Of a DNA stretch of 17,600 bases, positions 1 through 7,611 are shown piece after piece. The stretch comes from JAZKFT01 sp043760535 (GTDB taxonomy: Bacteria; Bacteroidota; Bacteroidia; Chitinophagales; Chitinophagaceae). The stretch covers positions 1 to 17,600 of the forward strand of contig JAYUOV010000074.1 of assembly GCA_043760535.1 (NCBI GenBank), in the 5' to 3' direction. The notes beneath the pieces are model-generated. The model worked only from the letters and a program-made list of their open reading frames with translations, made no database searches and had not been told where the DNA came from. The first letter of the stretch is position 1. The number at the start of each line of letters is the position of its first letter. A program made the translations under genes and the position numbers.

Positions 1-1
1 C

Positions 2-676
2 GGCACTGCAAGTGGCACCACAAGTTTTGTTACAGGCCGTAAAGGCATGGCTTACCAGGGCTCTGCCAATGGCTTTATCGGCTACACCAATCCCGGCCCT
101 GTTGCCACACTTGGCAGTTTTACTATCAGTATGTGGCTTAATACCAGCAAACATGATGGCGGTGCTCAGGGCGTTTTTACATTGGCCAAACAAGATGGTT
201 CATTTTGGGGTAATTTCTTTTTAATGATAGAAGGAAATAATAGTAACGAAAACAAAATGTTTATGAAACTACACATGGAGAAAAATACAGCTCCATTTGT
301 AGAGCATTGGATTGAGCCATTTGGCGATTTTCGCCCAGATGATATGTACAATGCATGGCGGCATGTGGCGTGGACTTACGATGCCGCTACTTCTAAAGTG
401 GGCTTCTTTATCAATGGCACAAAAAGGGCATTGCCACCCGGTGCTGATACCCGCAATGCAGATGGAAGCGGCACACCATTGGGGGCGTTAAGTTTTAAGA
501 ATGCTACAAGATTTATTATTGGAGGTATGCAAAACCACCTCGGCAGCCCTTTTAATACCCCCGAACCATGGATGCTGAACTACACAGGAAAACTCGATGA
601 ATTCCGGATATATAATAAAGCACTTAGCGAAATAGAAATCAGTGCTATCAATACTTTGGAAAGACAAGGGCGTTAG
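2..676 (+). CDS. LamG/concanavalin-like jelly-roll domain protein, 3' part
   Basis: This is the C-terminal 224 residues of a protein whose frame is open to the left window edge, so the true start lies outside; the internal Met at 47 is not likely to be the start. The visible part is a LamG-type (LamG_3/concanavalin-like) beta-sandwich: a GSFTISMWLN strand pair, a WRHVAWTYD strand, FFINGTKRA, and the very typical ending YTGKLDEFRIYNKALS. Such domains bind carbohydrate or act as surface accessory modules. In Bacteroidota glycan loci, LamG proteins often follow the SusC/SusD pair and precede the hydrolases, which fits the two GH144 genes downstream. The inferred role is a cell-surface glycan-binding protein for the same polymer; no signal peptide can be checked because the N-terminus is missing. 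A hairpin follows the stop, so it may end its own transcript. Confidence 0.8.
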   Translation, partial: GTASGTTSFVTGRKGMAYQGSANGFIGYTNPGPVATLGSFTISMWLNTSKHDGGAQGVFTLAKQDGSFWGNFFLMIEGNNSNENKMFMKLHMEKNTAPFVEHWIEPFGDFRPDDMYNAWRHVAWTYDAATSKVGFFINGTKRALPPGADTRNADGSGTPLGALSFKNATRFIIGGMQNHLGSPFNTPEPWMLNYTGKLDEFRIYNKALSEIEISAINTLERQGR

Positions 677-690
677 TAAATCAATCATTG

Positions 691-726
691 AAAAGGCTGC
701 TTTCAACATTTGGGGGCAGCTTTTTC
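691..726 (+). terminator. Rho-independent terminator-like hairpin after the LamG gene
   Basis: AAAAGGCTGC (691-700) pairs with GCAGCTTTTT (716-725), giving a 10-bp stem with one G-T wobble, a 15-nt loop, and the T run forming the 3' side. It lies 14 nt after the LamG stop codon and 20 nt before the likely start of the next gene. It probably terminates or attenuates transcription, leaving the GH144 genes at lower expression or dependent on read-through. The position also argues against a TTG start at 710, which would lie inside the loop. Confidence 0.6.
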
Positions 727-745
727 ACTTTTAAAAATGTTACTG

Positions 746-2401
746 ATGAAAAACTATCGATACCTTTTTTTAATCATATTTATTTCTGTTTCTTGTAAGA
801 AAAAAGAATCGCCTGCACCACTAGTAATACCGGCCAGCTTTACGGCCACCACCGTTTCGCTCAATGGCAGCAGTACAATGCCATTTAAATTTGTAACACT
901 TTCGCCGGTTATTAAAATTGGCTTTTCGGCCAAAATAAATTCCAGCCTTGTAAATGCCAATGTGCTGTATAACCAAGCAAACGGCACAGCAGTAAGCTAT
1001 ACCACCAGCACCGAAAATGGGGATAGTATATTGGTTATCCGCCCGGCGGCAAAGCTTGCTGGCCTTACTGGTTATTCGGTCACCATATCATCAGGTTTGC
1101 AATCGCAGCAGGCAGCCGCTTTACCAGCACCGCTCTATTACAGCTTTACCACCAGCATCGATTCGGCCTATAAATTCCCTGTAATTACAGATAGTGCTTT
1201 ACTAACATTGGTACAGCAGCAAACCTTTAAATATTTCTGGGATTTTGGCCACCCTGCCAGCGGTCTTGCCAGAGAACGCAATACCAGTGGCGACCTTGTA
1301 ACCAGCGGCGGCAGCGGTTTTGGAATAATGGCGATACCGGTAGCCATTAAAAGAAAATTTATAACCCGAAACGAAGGCCTTGTAAGAATGCAAAAAATAG
1401 TGGGGTTTCTAAAAAATACAGCCCAAACATTTCATGGGGCTTACCCACATTGGCTTAATGGCAATACCGGCATCGTTATTCCTTTTAGTACAAAAGATAA
1501 TGGCGCTGACCTTGTAGAAACCTCTTTGCTTATGGAAGGTTTACTTACAGCCAGGCAATATTTTAACGGCACCGACGGTGGAGAAACAACCTTGCGAAAT
1601 GATATCAATACCATTTGGAACAAAGTGGAATGGAGCTGGTTCAGGCAAGGCAATCAGAATACACTATTCTGGCATTGGAGCCCAAATTATAATTGGGAAA
1701 TGAACTTGCAGGTAAAAGGCTGGAATGAGGCTTTAATAACATACGTAATGGCAGCTAGCTCTACCACCTTTACCATACCCAAAACAGTGTATGATAATGG
1801 CTGGGCTGCAGGTAATAATTTTATAAATGGCAATACGTATCTCGGCTACACCTTACCATTAGGCCCTGCCATGGGTGGCCCACTATTTTTTGAGCATTAC
1901 TCATTTATGGGCATTAACCCTAATGGCCTTAGCGATGGTGTAACCAATTATACTACCCAAACAAGAAACCACACTTTAATCAATTATAACTACTCGAAGG
2001 CCAATCCCAAAGAGTTTTATGGTTATAGTGATTCGGTATGGGGCCTTACTGCCAGCGACATACAAGGTGGCTACACCGCCAGTTCACCTACCAATGATAT
2101 TGGCACCATTGCCCCTACGGCAGCACTTGCATCTTTCCCCTATTCACCTGCCGAATCTATAAAGGCTCTAAAATTTTTCTATTATGTATTAGGCGATAAA
2201 ATCTGGAAGGAATATGGATTTACAGATGCCTTTTCTTTAAATAATATTTGGTTTGCCAACTCCTTTCTTGCCATAGATCAGGGGCCAATAATTGTGATGA
2301 TAGAAAATTTTCGTAGTGGCCAGGTTTGGAATTTATTTACCAGTTGCCCGGAGGTAAAAGCAGGCATGCTTAAGTTGGGATTTACTGCTCCTTATTTATA
2401 A
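746..2401 (+). CDS. GH144-family endo-beta-1,2-glucanase-like lipoprotein with N-terminal Ig-like domain
   Basis: This 551-aa protein belongs to the COG5368 'glucoamylase-like' family, now glycoside hydrolase family GH144, whose characterised members are endo-beta-1,2-glucanases. I start at ATG 746 (MKNYRYLF), which gives a clean lipoprotein signal with lipobox ISVSC and Cys17; an in-frame ATG at 737 is possible. Residues about 24-140 look like a bacterial Ig-like (Big_5) domain ending in YYSFTTS. The catalytic (alpha/alpha)6 domain starts near residue 149 (QQQTFKYFWDFGHP). The acidic cluster D251, D255 and E258 in KDNGADLVETS is shared with the next gene; the family's catalytic acids are in such motifs. 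It ends 18 nt before the paralogue. Lipidation suggests outer-membrane anchoring, possibly surface-facing. Family assignment is firm; beta-1,2-glucan as substrate is inferred from family and context. Confidence 0.85.
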   Translation: MKNYRYLFLIIFISVSCKKKESPAPLVIPASFTATTVSLNGSSTMPFKFVTLSPVIKIGFSAKINSSLVNANVLYNQANGTAVSYTTSTENGDSILVIRPAAKLAGLTGYSVTISSGLQSQQAAALPAPLYYSFTTSIDSAYKFPVITDSALLTLVQQQTFKYFWDFGHPASGLARERNTSGDLVTSGGSGFGIMAIPVAIKRKFITRNEGLVRMQKIVGFLKNTAQTFHGAYPHWLNGNTGIVIPFSTKDNGADLVETSLLMEGLLTARQYFNGTDGGETTLRNDINTIWNKVEWSWFRQGNQNTLFWHWSPNYNWEMNLQVKGWNEALITYVMAASSTTFTIPKTVYDNGWAAGNNFINGNTYLGYTLPLGPAMGGPLFFEHYSFMGINPNGLSDGVTNYTTQTRNHTLINYNYSKANPKEFYGYSDSVWGLTASDIQGGYTASSPTNDIGTIAPTAALASFPYSPAESIKALKFFYYVLGDKIWKEYGFTDAFSLNNIWFANSFLAIDQGPIIVMIENFRSGQVWNLFTSCPEVKAGMLKLGFTAPYL

Positions 2402-2419
2402 CCAGAAAATTTATAAAAC

Positions 2420-3772
2420 ATGATGCCTTTCGCAAAACATTATTTTTTTTTAGGAGCTATACTATTACTATTTAGTGGTGCAATGGCCCAGGTAAGCACA
2501 CCTGCAAAGCCACAACAAAAGCTTAGGAGGCCACTAAATTTATCAGATACGGCATTAGTGGAACTGGTTCAAAAACAAACCTTTAAATACTTCTGGGATT
2601 TTGCACACCCGGTAAGTGGTATGGCCAGAGAAAGGAGTAATGAAAGTTTTGGTTATGGCAATGAAACGGTTACAACGGGTGGTACCGGCTTTGGTATAAT
2701 GGGAATCATTGTGGCTACCGAAAGAAAATGGATTGGTAGGGATACCGCTTCGAGATTGCTGCTAAAAATGGTCAATTTTTTATTGAAGGCCAATAGTTAT
2801 CATGGCGCCTTTCCACATTGGCTAAATGGTGCTACGGGCCAAACCATTCCCTTTAGCCGTAAAGATGATGGTGCCGACTTGGTAGAAACATCATACCTAT
2901 TTCAGGGCCTGCTGTGTGCCAGGCAATATTTTAATGGTACAGATAAGGTAGAACAGGAATTACGCAACCGCATTGGCTCAATGTGGAGCGGTATAGAGTG
3001 GAATTGGTTTACACAAGGCCAGGAAGTACTGTACTGGCACTGGAGCCCTAATAATGGCTGGGCTATGAATTTTCCTGTTCGGGGTTATAACGAATGCCTA
3101 ATAATGTATATACTTGCCGCCAGTGACGAGCAGTATCCTGTTCCTGCATCGGTTTATCACCGGGGCTGGGCACAAAGTAATTTTTATAAAAATGGTAAAG
3201 AGTTTTATGGTTATCAATTACCATTAGGTTTTGATTATGGTGGTCCGTTATTCTTTTCTCAATACTCATTTTTAGGGTTAGATCCAAGAGGTTTAAAAGA
3301 CCGGTATGCGGATTATTGGAAACAAAATAAAAACCACACCTTAATTAACCGTGCTTACTGTATAGATAACCCCAAGGCTTTTAAAGGTTATGGCGAAAAC
3401 TGCTGGGGCCTTACTGCCAGCGATACCTATGATGGCTATAATGCATTTTCTCCCACCAACGATTTTGGAACAATAACCCCAACTGCTGCTTTATCTGCCT
3501 TTCCATATACACCCGAATACTCAATGAAGGCACTTAGATATTTTTATGATACTCTCGGCGATAAAATATGGGGCGATTATGGCTTTACAGATGCTTTTAA
3601 CGAAACTAAAAACTGGTACGCCGCTTCTTATTTGGCCATAGATCAGGGGCCTATTATTGCGATGATTGAAAACTACAGGAGTGGCCTTATCTGGAAATTA
3701 TTTATGAGCTGCCCCGAGATACAAAGAGGGTTAAAAAAACTAAATTTTGAAAGCCCATGGATAAAAAACTAA
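2420..3772 (+). CDS. GH144-family endo-beta-1,2-glucanase-like enzyme, soluble secreted form
   Basis: This 450-aa paralogue of the preceding gene consists of a signal peptide and the catalytic domain only. The N-terminus MMPFAKHYFFLG runs into a hydrophobic stretch ending GAMAQ, a typical signal peptidase I site near residue 24 with no lipobox Cys; the adjacent ATG at 2423 is an equally possible start. The catalytic part opens with QKQTFKYFWDFAHPVSG and keeps K148-D149-D150-G-A-D153-L-V-E156, FPHWLNG, YWHWSPN, and a C-terminal AIDQGPIIAMIENYRSG that matches the upstream copy almost exactly. Expected activity is endo-cleavage of beta-1,2-glucan to sophoro-oligosaccharides in the periplasm, ahead of the GH3 enzyme. 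The 18-nt gap indicates co-transcription with the lipoprotein copy. The two look like a duplication with split location, surface versus periplasm; this is inferred from signals only. Confidence 0.85.
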   Translation: MMPFAKHYFFLGAILLLFSGAMAQVSTPAKPQQKLRRPLNLSDTALVELVQKQTFKYFWDFAHPVSGMARERSNESFGYGNETVTTGGTGFGIMGIIVATERKWIGRDTASRLLLKMVNFLLKANSYHGAFPHWLNGATGQTIPFSRKDDGADLVETSYLFQGLLCARQYFNGTDKVEQELRNRIGSMWSGIEWNWFTQGQEVLYWHWSPNNGWAMNFPVRGYNECLIMYILAASDEQYPVPASVYHRGWAQSNFYKNGKEFYGYQLPLGFDYGGPLFFSQYSFLGLDPRGLKDRYADYWKQNKNHTLINRAYCIDNPKAFKGYGENCWGLTASDTYDGYNAFSPTNDFGTITPTAALSAFPYTPEYSMKALRYFYDTLGDKIWGDYGFTDAFNETKNWYAASYLAIDQGPIIAMIENYRSGLIWKLFMSCPEIQRGLKKLNFESPWIKN

Positions 3773-3808
3773 GTGAGTTTTGAGATGGATAATACATTTA
3801 TTTTAGAG

Positions 3809-4545
3809 TTAGCGGTCATGCTTCTCATTCAATTTGTAAGAAAAATATAAGCCAATGATAAAGTTGTTCCTCCTTCCACTGCTTTTCTTTAACGCATCCT
3901 TTGCGATAGCACAAAAAAGTACTGCTTGGTATAACCATACTTTATTGGATGTAAAGAATTTAGAAATTAGTGTAGATTTTTACACCAAAGTCTTTCAGGC
4001 GGACACGATACAGTATCCCTTTGCTCCCAGCCCTCAATACATTGTAAAATGGTTGAGATTTGGTGAGGGTATTGAACTCCATTTGTCACAGTGGGTCATC
4101 GACACCACTAAAATTATAGTTGACGTACCTTCAGAACCAAAATATGTTGGTTTTGTACACTTCGGTTTTATGGTAATTTCTATGGATGCTTTTCTGAAGA
4201 GGCTTATGGAAATGAGCAGCGATTACAAATCGGGCAAATACAAGCAACCGATTATTGAAAGAATGCCCTACGGTGCGAAAACTATCATGATAAAAGACCC
4301 TGATGGAAACGAAATACACGTTATAGAAGCAATGCCTGCAAACAATAGCACGAACCGCTAACATTGGTATTGCTGCAAGTGGGGCTTGACGTTCAAACTT
4401 CGGCTGGTTGCATCGCTGTACTTTGGTTCGGGCAGATGAATATCTATTTGGCTTTTTGTTGTTAACTTAAACACTATATTTTCGATTGGGCAGCGGTTCC
4501 GGGCTGGACGTTATAAAATATCCCACCTGCAGCAATACCTGTCCG
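3809..4545 (+). mobile_element. Putative integron-type gene cassette carrying the VOC gene
   Basis: The VOC gene and the palindromic element behind it are bounded by GTTAGCGGTC (from 3808) and GTTAGTGGCA (from 4545). If recombination occurs after the G of GTTAG, as at integron attC sites, a 737-bp circle would be inserted between the second GH144 and the GH3 gene. One ORF, a stop codon merging into the 5' core of the recombination site and a terminal palindrome are the usual cassette layout. No integrase and no second full attC site are visible here, so insertion at a secondary site is assumed. Boundaries are inferred from core motifs, not from comparison. Confidence 0.45.
3855..4361 (+). CDS. 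Secreted VOC-superfamily (glyoxalase/dioxygenase-like) protein
   Basis: This 168-aa protein has a Sec signal (MIKLFLLPLLFFNASFAIAQ, cleavage after about residue 20) followed by a vicinal-oxygen-chelate fold. The first beta-alpha-beta-beta-beta unit begins with WYNHTLLDVKNLEISVDFY and the second with VHFGFMVISMDAF, ending in the family hallmark IKDPDGNEIHVIEA. Likely metal ligands are H28, E74 or H75, H102 and E158, so a divalent-metal site appears intact. The reaction is unknown: VOC proteins include lyases, dioxygenases, fosfomycin-type resistance proteins and non-catalytic binders, and an exported form is less usual. It has no obvious part in glucan breakdown. The stop TAA lies within CGCTAAC, the start of the attC-like element, and the whole gene looks like a cassette cargo inserted into the glycan locus. 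Confidence 0.75.
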   Translation: MIKLFLLPLLFFNASFAIAQKSTAWYNHTLLDVKNLEISVDFYTKVFQADTIQYPFAPSPQYIVKWLRFGEGIELHLSQWVIDTTKIIVDVPSEPKYVGFVHFGFMVISMDAFLKRLMEMSSDYKSGKYKQPIIERMPYGAKTIMIKDPDGNEIHVIEAMPANNSTNR

Positions 4546-4551
4546 TTAGTG
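4356..4551 (+). repeat. attC-like imperfect palindrome behind the VOC gene
   Basis: The outer cores are CTAAC (4358-4362) and GTTAG (4545-4549). Inside them, GGTATTGCTGCAAGTGGG (4366-4383) is the reverse complement of CCCACCTGCAGCAATACC (4522-4539) at 17 of 18 positions. Spacers between core and arm are unequal (3 nt and 5 nt), as in attC sites. The interior also holds a 12-nt direct repeat, GGGCTTGACGTT at 4382 and GGGCTGGACGTT at 4501. The core matches the GTTRRRY consensus only in part. It fills most of the gap before the GH3 gene; 4552-4710 shows only AT-rich leader sequence and no clear promoter. Confidence 0.6.
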
Positions 4552-4710
4552 GCAGTTTTATGCACGGCTTTTAATACCAATACATAGCCATTTGCAAACG
4601 AAATAGCAACTTTTTATAAGCAGCACACTCATAGTGTTTCCGCCATTAAAGGCCATGCTGTTAGGCAAAATATTTGCACCTTTTTTTACAGAAATAAAAA
4701 CGACTTACAA

Positions 4711-7017
4711 ATGAACTACCTGAAAAGCCTATTTGGAACAATAGCAATTGTAGCAGCTGCACACACTACCACAGTAGCACAAACAAATACCAACAGCCGC
4801 CGTAATATGGGGATGAAAACCTATGTGGATGCCCTATTAAAAAAAATGACGCTGGAAGAAAAAATAGGCCAGCTAAACTTACCAGGCGCAGGTGATATTA
4901 CTACCGGGCAAGCCAGTAATGCAGATATTGCCGGAAAAATTAAAGCAGGAAAAGTAGGTGGCTTATTCAATATTAAATCAGTAGCCAAAATAAAGGATGT
5001 ACAGAAAGTGGCTGTAGAACAAAGCCGTTTAAAAATTCCTTTGTTATTTGGCATGGATGTAATTCATGGTTACGAAACTGTTTTTCCTATACCGCTTGGC
5101 CTAAGCTGTACATGGGATATGGGGCTAATAGAACGCAGCGCAAGAATTGCAGCAATTGAGGCCAGTGCAGATGGCATTAACTGGACCTTTAGCCCAATGG
5201 TAGATATTACCCGGGATCCACGCTGGGGTCGCTTTTCGGAGGGTAGTGGCGAAGATGCATACCTCGGAAGCCAGATAGCCAAAGCCATGGTAAAGGGTTA
5301 TCAGGGTGCCGACCTTACCAGTAATAACACCATCCTTTCTTGTGTAAAGCATTATGCCCTATATGGTGCAGCAGAAGCTGGCCGTGATTACAACACCACT
5401 GATATGAGCCTGATGCGTATGCACAACGAATACCTGCCGCCATATAAGGCAGCAGTAGATGCAGGCGTGGCTAGTGTTATGGCATCTTTTAATGATGTAA
5501 ATGGCGTGCCAGCTACAGCTAATAAATATTTAATGACCGATGTGTTACGCAAACAATGGGGTTTTAAAGGCTTCGTAGTTACAGATTATACGGGCATTAA
5601 CGAAATGACAGACCACGGACTTGGCGACCTTCAAACAGTTTCGGCAAGAGCCCTGGCCGCTGGTATAGATATGGATATGGTAGGGGAAGGATTACTGCTC
5701 ACCACACAAAAATCATTAAAAGAAGGTAAGGTAACATTGGCACAAATAGAAGCCGCTTGCAGAAGAATTTTAGAAGCAAAATATAAGCTGGGCTTGTTTA
5801 GCAATCCCTACAAGTATTGTGATGTAAACCGCGCAGCCACCGAAATATTTACAGCAGCCAACCGTAAAGAAGCAAGAAATATAGCAGCTCAAAGTTTTGT
5901 ATTATTAAAAAATGCCAATAATGTATTGCCATTAAAAAAATCTGGTACCATTGCTCTTATTGGCCCTTTGGCCGAAAATAAACAAAATATGACCGGAACC
6001 TGGAGTGTAGCTGCCAATTTAGATAAAGCCACATCTGTACTTACAGGATTGCAAGAAGTGGTGGGTGATAAAGTAAAAATTCTTACTGCCCGTGGTTCTA
6101 ACGTGGATGAAGACAGCCTTTTTGAAGACAGGGCTGGTATGTTTGGTAAATCTTTGCGTAGGGATAGCCGTACTGCCGATGTGCTATTAAACGAAGCATT
6201 AGCTATTGCCAGCCAGTCGGATGTGATTGTGGCTGCACTGGGCGAAAGTGCCGAAATGAGTGGCGAAAGCAGCAGCCGCAGCAATATAGAAATTCCGAAA
6301 GCACAGCAGGATTTATTAAAGGCATTAATAAAAACCGGCAAGCCTGTAGTACTGCTTTTATTTACAGGCAGACCCCTGGCTTTAAAATGGGAAGATGAGA
6401 ATATACCGACAATTTTAAATGTATGGTTTCCTGGCAGCGAGGCGGGCTATGCCATAGCCGATGTATTGTTTGGCTATGTAAACCCATCGGGTAAACTGAG
6501 TAGTACATTTCCACAAAATATAGGCCAGGTACCACTCTATTACAATCATAAAAATACAGGACGCCCTTTGCCCGATGGAAAATGGTTTCAGAAATTTAGG
6601 AGCAATTATTTAGATGTAAGTAACGACCCACTATACCCGTTTGGTTTCGGCTTAAGCTATACATCCTTTAGTTATAGCGATATAAAACTGAGTGCTACAA
6701 CTTTAAAAAGCAATGAAACAGTAACAGCCACTATAACGGTAACCAATACAGGATTATACGATGGTAAAGAAGTGGTGCAGCTATACATCCGCGATGGGGT
6801 TAGCACCAGTACCAGGCCGGTAAAAGAGCTCAAAGGCTTTCAGAAAATAGATGTAAAAGCTGGCGAATCCAAAACGGTTTCCTTCAGCATCACCACAAAA
6901 GATTTGCTGTATTATAACAGCGATTTAAAGTACGACTGGGAGGCTGGCGAATTTGAAATAATGATTGGTGGTAATTCCAGAGATGTAAAAATGGGAAAAG
7001 TGAATTGGGTAAAATAA
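4711..7017 (+). CDS. bglX: GH3 beta-glucosidase, BglX-like
   Basis: This 768-aa enzyme has full BglX length and layout: signal peptide (about residues 1-24, ending TTTVAQ), GH3 N-terminal TIM barrel, GH3 C-terminal alpha/beta domain, and a fibronectin III-like domain from about residue 660 (VVQLYIRDG). The catalytic nucleophile is D292 in GFVVTDYTG (TDY rather than the common SDW); substrate-binding K213-H214 sits in SCVKHYALYG. The acid/base is expected among the glutamates of GESAEMSGESS (E512, E515, E519). It should release glucose from the non-reducing end of beta-linked gluco-oligosaccharides in the periplasm. GH3 enzymes next to GH144 genes are known to act on sophorose-type beta-1,2 oligosaccharides, so this is the likely second step after the GH144 enzymes. 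The cassette now separates it from them, so it may need its own promoter. Specificity is inferred from context. Confidence 0.9.
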   Translation: MNYLKSLFGTIAIVAAAHTTTVAQTNTNSRRNMGMKTYVDALLKKMTLEEKIGQLNLPGAGDITTGQASNADIAGKIKAGKVGGLFNIKSVAKIKDVQKVAVEQSRLKIPLLFGMDVIHGYETVFPIPLGLSCTWDMGLIERSARIAAIEASADGINWTFSPMVDITRDPRWGRFSEGSGEDAYLGSQIAKAMVKGYQGADLTSNNTILSCVKHYALYGAAEAGRDYNTTDMSLMRMHNEYLPPYKAAVDAGVASVMASFNDVNGVPATANKYLMTDVLRKQWGFKGFVVTDYTGINEMTDHGLGDLQTVSARALAAGIDMDMVGEGLLLTTQKSLKEGKVTLAQIEAACRRILEAKYKLGLFSNPYKYCDVNRAATEIFTAANRKEARNIAAQSFVLLKNANNVLPLKKSGTIALIGPLAENKQNMTGTWSVAANLDKATSVLTGLQEVVGDKVKILTARGSNVDEDSLFEDRAGMFGKSLRRDSRTADVLLNEALAIASQSDVIVAALGESAEMSGESSSRSNIEIPKAQQDLLKALIKTGKPVVLLLFTGRPLALKWEDENIPTILNVWFPGSEAGYAIADVLFGYVNPSGKLSSTFPQNIGQVPLYYNHKNTGRPLPDGKWFQKFRSNYLDVSNDPLYPFGFGLSYTSFSYSDIKLSATTLKSNETVTATITVTNTGLYDGKEVVQLYIRDGVSTSTRPVKELKGFQKIDVKAGESKTVSFSITTKDLLYYNSDLKYDWEAGEFEIMIGGNSRDVKMGKVNWVK

Positions 7018-7137
7018 TATTGACCCTTTTTTCTTTCGACTCTTTTCTAGTAACTACCCAGGCATATATTAATATTTATTAGTAAATGAGGAATAAAGGT
7101 TTGTTTAAAGATTGTAAAATGGCATGAGTTTGTGCTT

Positions 7138-7572
7138 ATGATTGATAAGGATTTAATCATGCCAGTTCTTCAAGAACAGGTGCTTCATTTATTAGCTACG
7201 ATTAAGCTGTTGGAATCTCGTATTATTAGGCTGGAGAATAATGAAAAGAAAGACATCACCAACAGCAGCAAGCCACCTGGTAGCGATATTGGCAAACCAT
7301 TGCGTACGTAATGGTTACGTACCAAGAGCGGTAAAATGCCTGGTGGTTAGCATGGTAATGCTGGTGAAACACTCGCATTTACCACAGCACTCAATTAAAC
7401 AAAAGTTCGATGTAATGGACAAAAATGTTTCGCCGATAGTATGGCAACGGAAGACTGGCAGCAAAAAGCAAAACAGATGATTCCATCTTTTGGAAAAAAA
7501 TTAACTGAAAATCCGGAGCTGTGCGATGAGGTGAGAAAATGGACGGGCAAGTTGCTGGGGTTGGTCAGGTGA
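7138..7572 (+). pseudogene. IS66-type transposase (TnpC) remnant with three in-frame stops
   Basis: Reading one frame from ATG 7138 gives MIDKDLIMPVL, a leucine-rich coiled-coil stretch (LLATIKLLESRIIRLENNEK), then NSSKPPGSD, LRTKSGKMPGG and HGNAGETL. This order matches the N-terminal part of IS66-family transposases (NSSKPPSSD, LRxKSGKKPGGQxGHxGxTL). The frame is never shifted but is broken by TAA 7309, TAG 7348 and TAA 7396; the TAG sits where the family has Gln of GGQ. After a short Cys-containing segment (RCNGQKC), most of the zinc-finger and DDE domain is missing and the frame ends at TGA 7570 after about 145 codons, against roughly 500 in a complete enzyme. It is non-functional. No terminal inverted repeats were found. 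The flanking 7018-7137 is AT-rich with nothing recognisable. Confidence 0.65.
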
Positions 7573-7574
7573 TG

Positions 7575-7611
7575 ATTCGATTTATCGGGGTATATTATAA
7601 ATCGAATTTTT
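7575..7611 (+). terminator. Strong hairpin with T tail between the IS66 remnant and the receptor gene
   Basis: ATTCGATTTAT (7575-7585) and ATAAATCGAAT (7597-7607) form a perfect 11-bp stem with an 11-nt loop, followed on the + strand by TTTT (7608-7611). It would stop rightward transcription before it runs into the convergent receptor gene, whose stop codon overlaps the tail. Read leftward there is no T run, so for the receptor mRNA it would be a 3' protective hairpin at most. Confidence 0.5.

Noticed and set aside
710..745. Longer start (TTG) for the first GH144 gene
   Set aside because: It lies inside the hairpin loop, adds residues before a clean lipoprotein signal, and the ATG at 746 gives a normal lipobox.
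4660..4666. GTTAGGC, a full match to the attC core GTTRRRY
   Set aside because: No inverted partner or ORF accompanies it between 4552 and 4710, so a second cassette is not supported.
4662..4710. Promoter for the GH3 gene around AATATTTGC
   Set aside because: It matches TAnnTTTG imperfectly and lacks a spaced TTG, so I could not support a call.
5889..6341. 150-aa ORF opposite the GH3 gene
   Set aside because: It is the antisense shadow of a well-conserved catalytic region.
7309..7398. Stops in the IS66 frame as evidence of stop-codon reassignment
   Set aside because: All other genes here end normally at TAA, TAG or TGA and use CAA/CAG for Gln; simple decay explains it.
7241..7480. 79-aa ORF in the IS66 remnant region
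   Set aside because: It is in a different frame from the transposase-like sequence, has no recognisable domain and is a shadow of the decayed gene.
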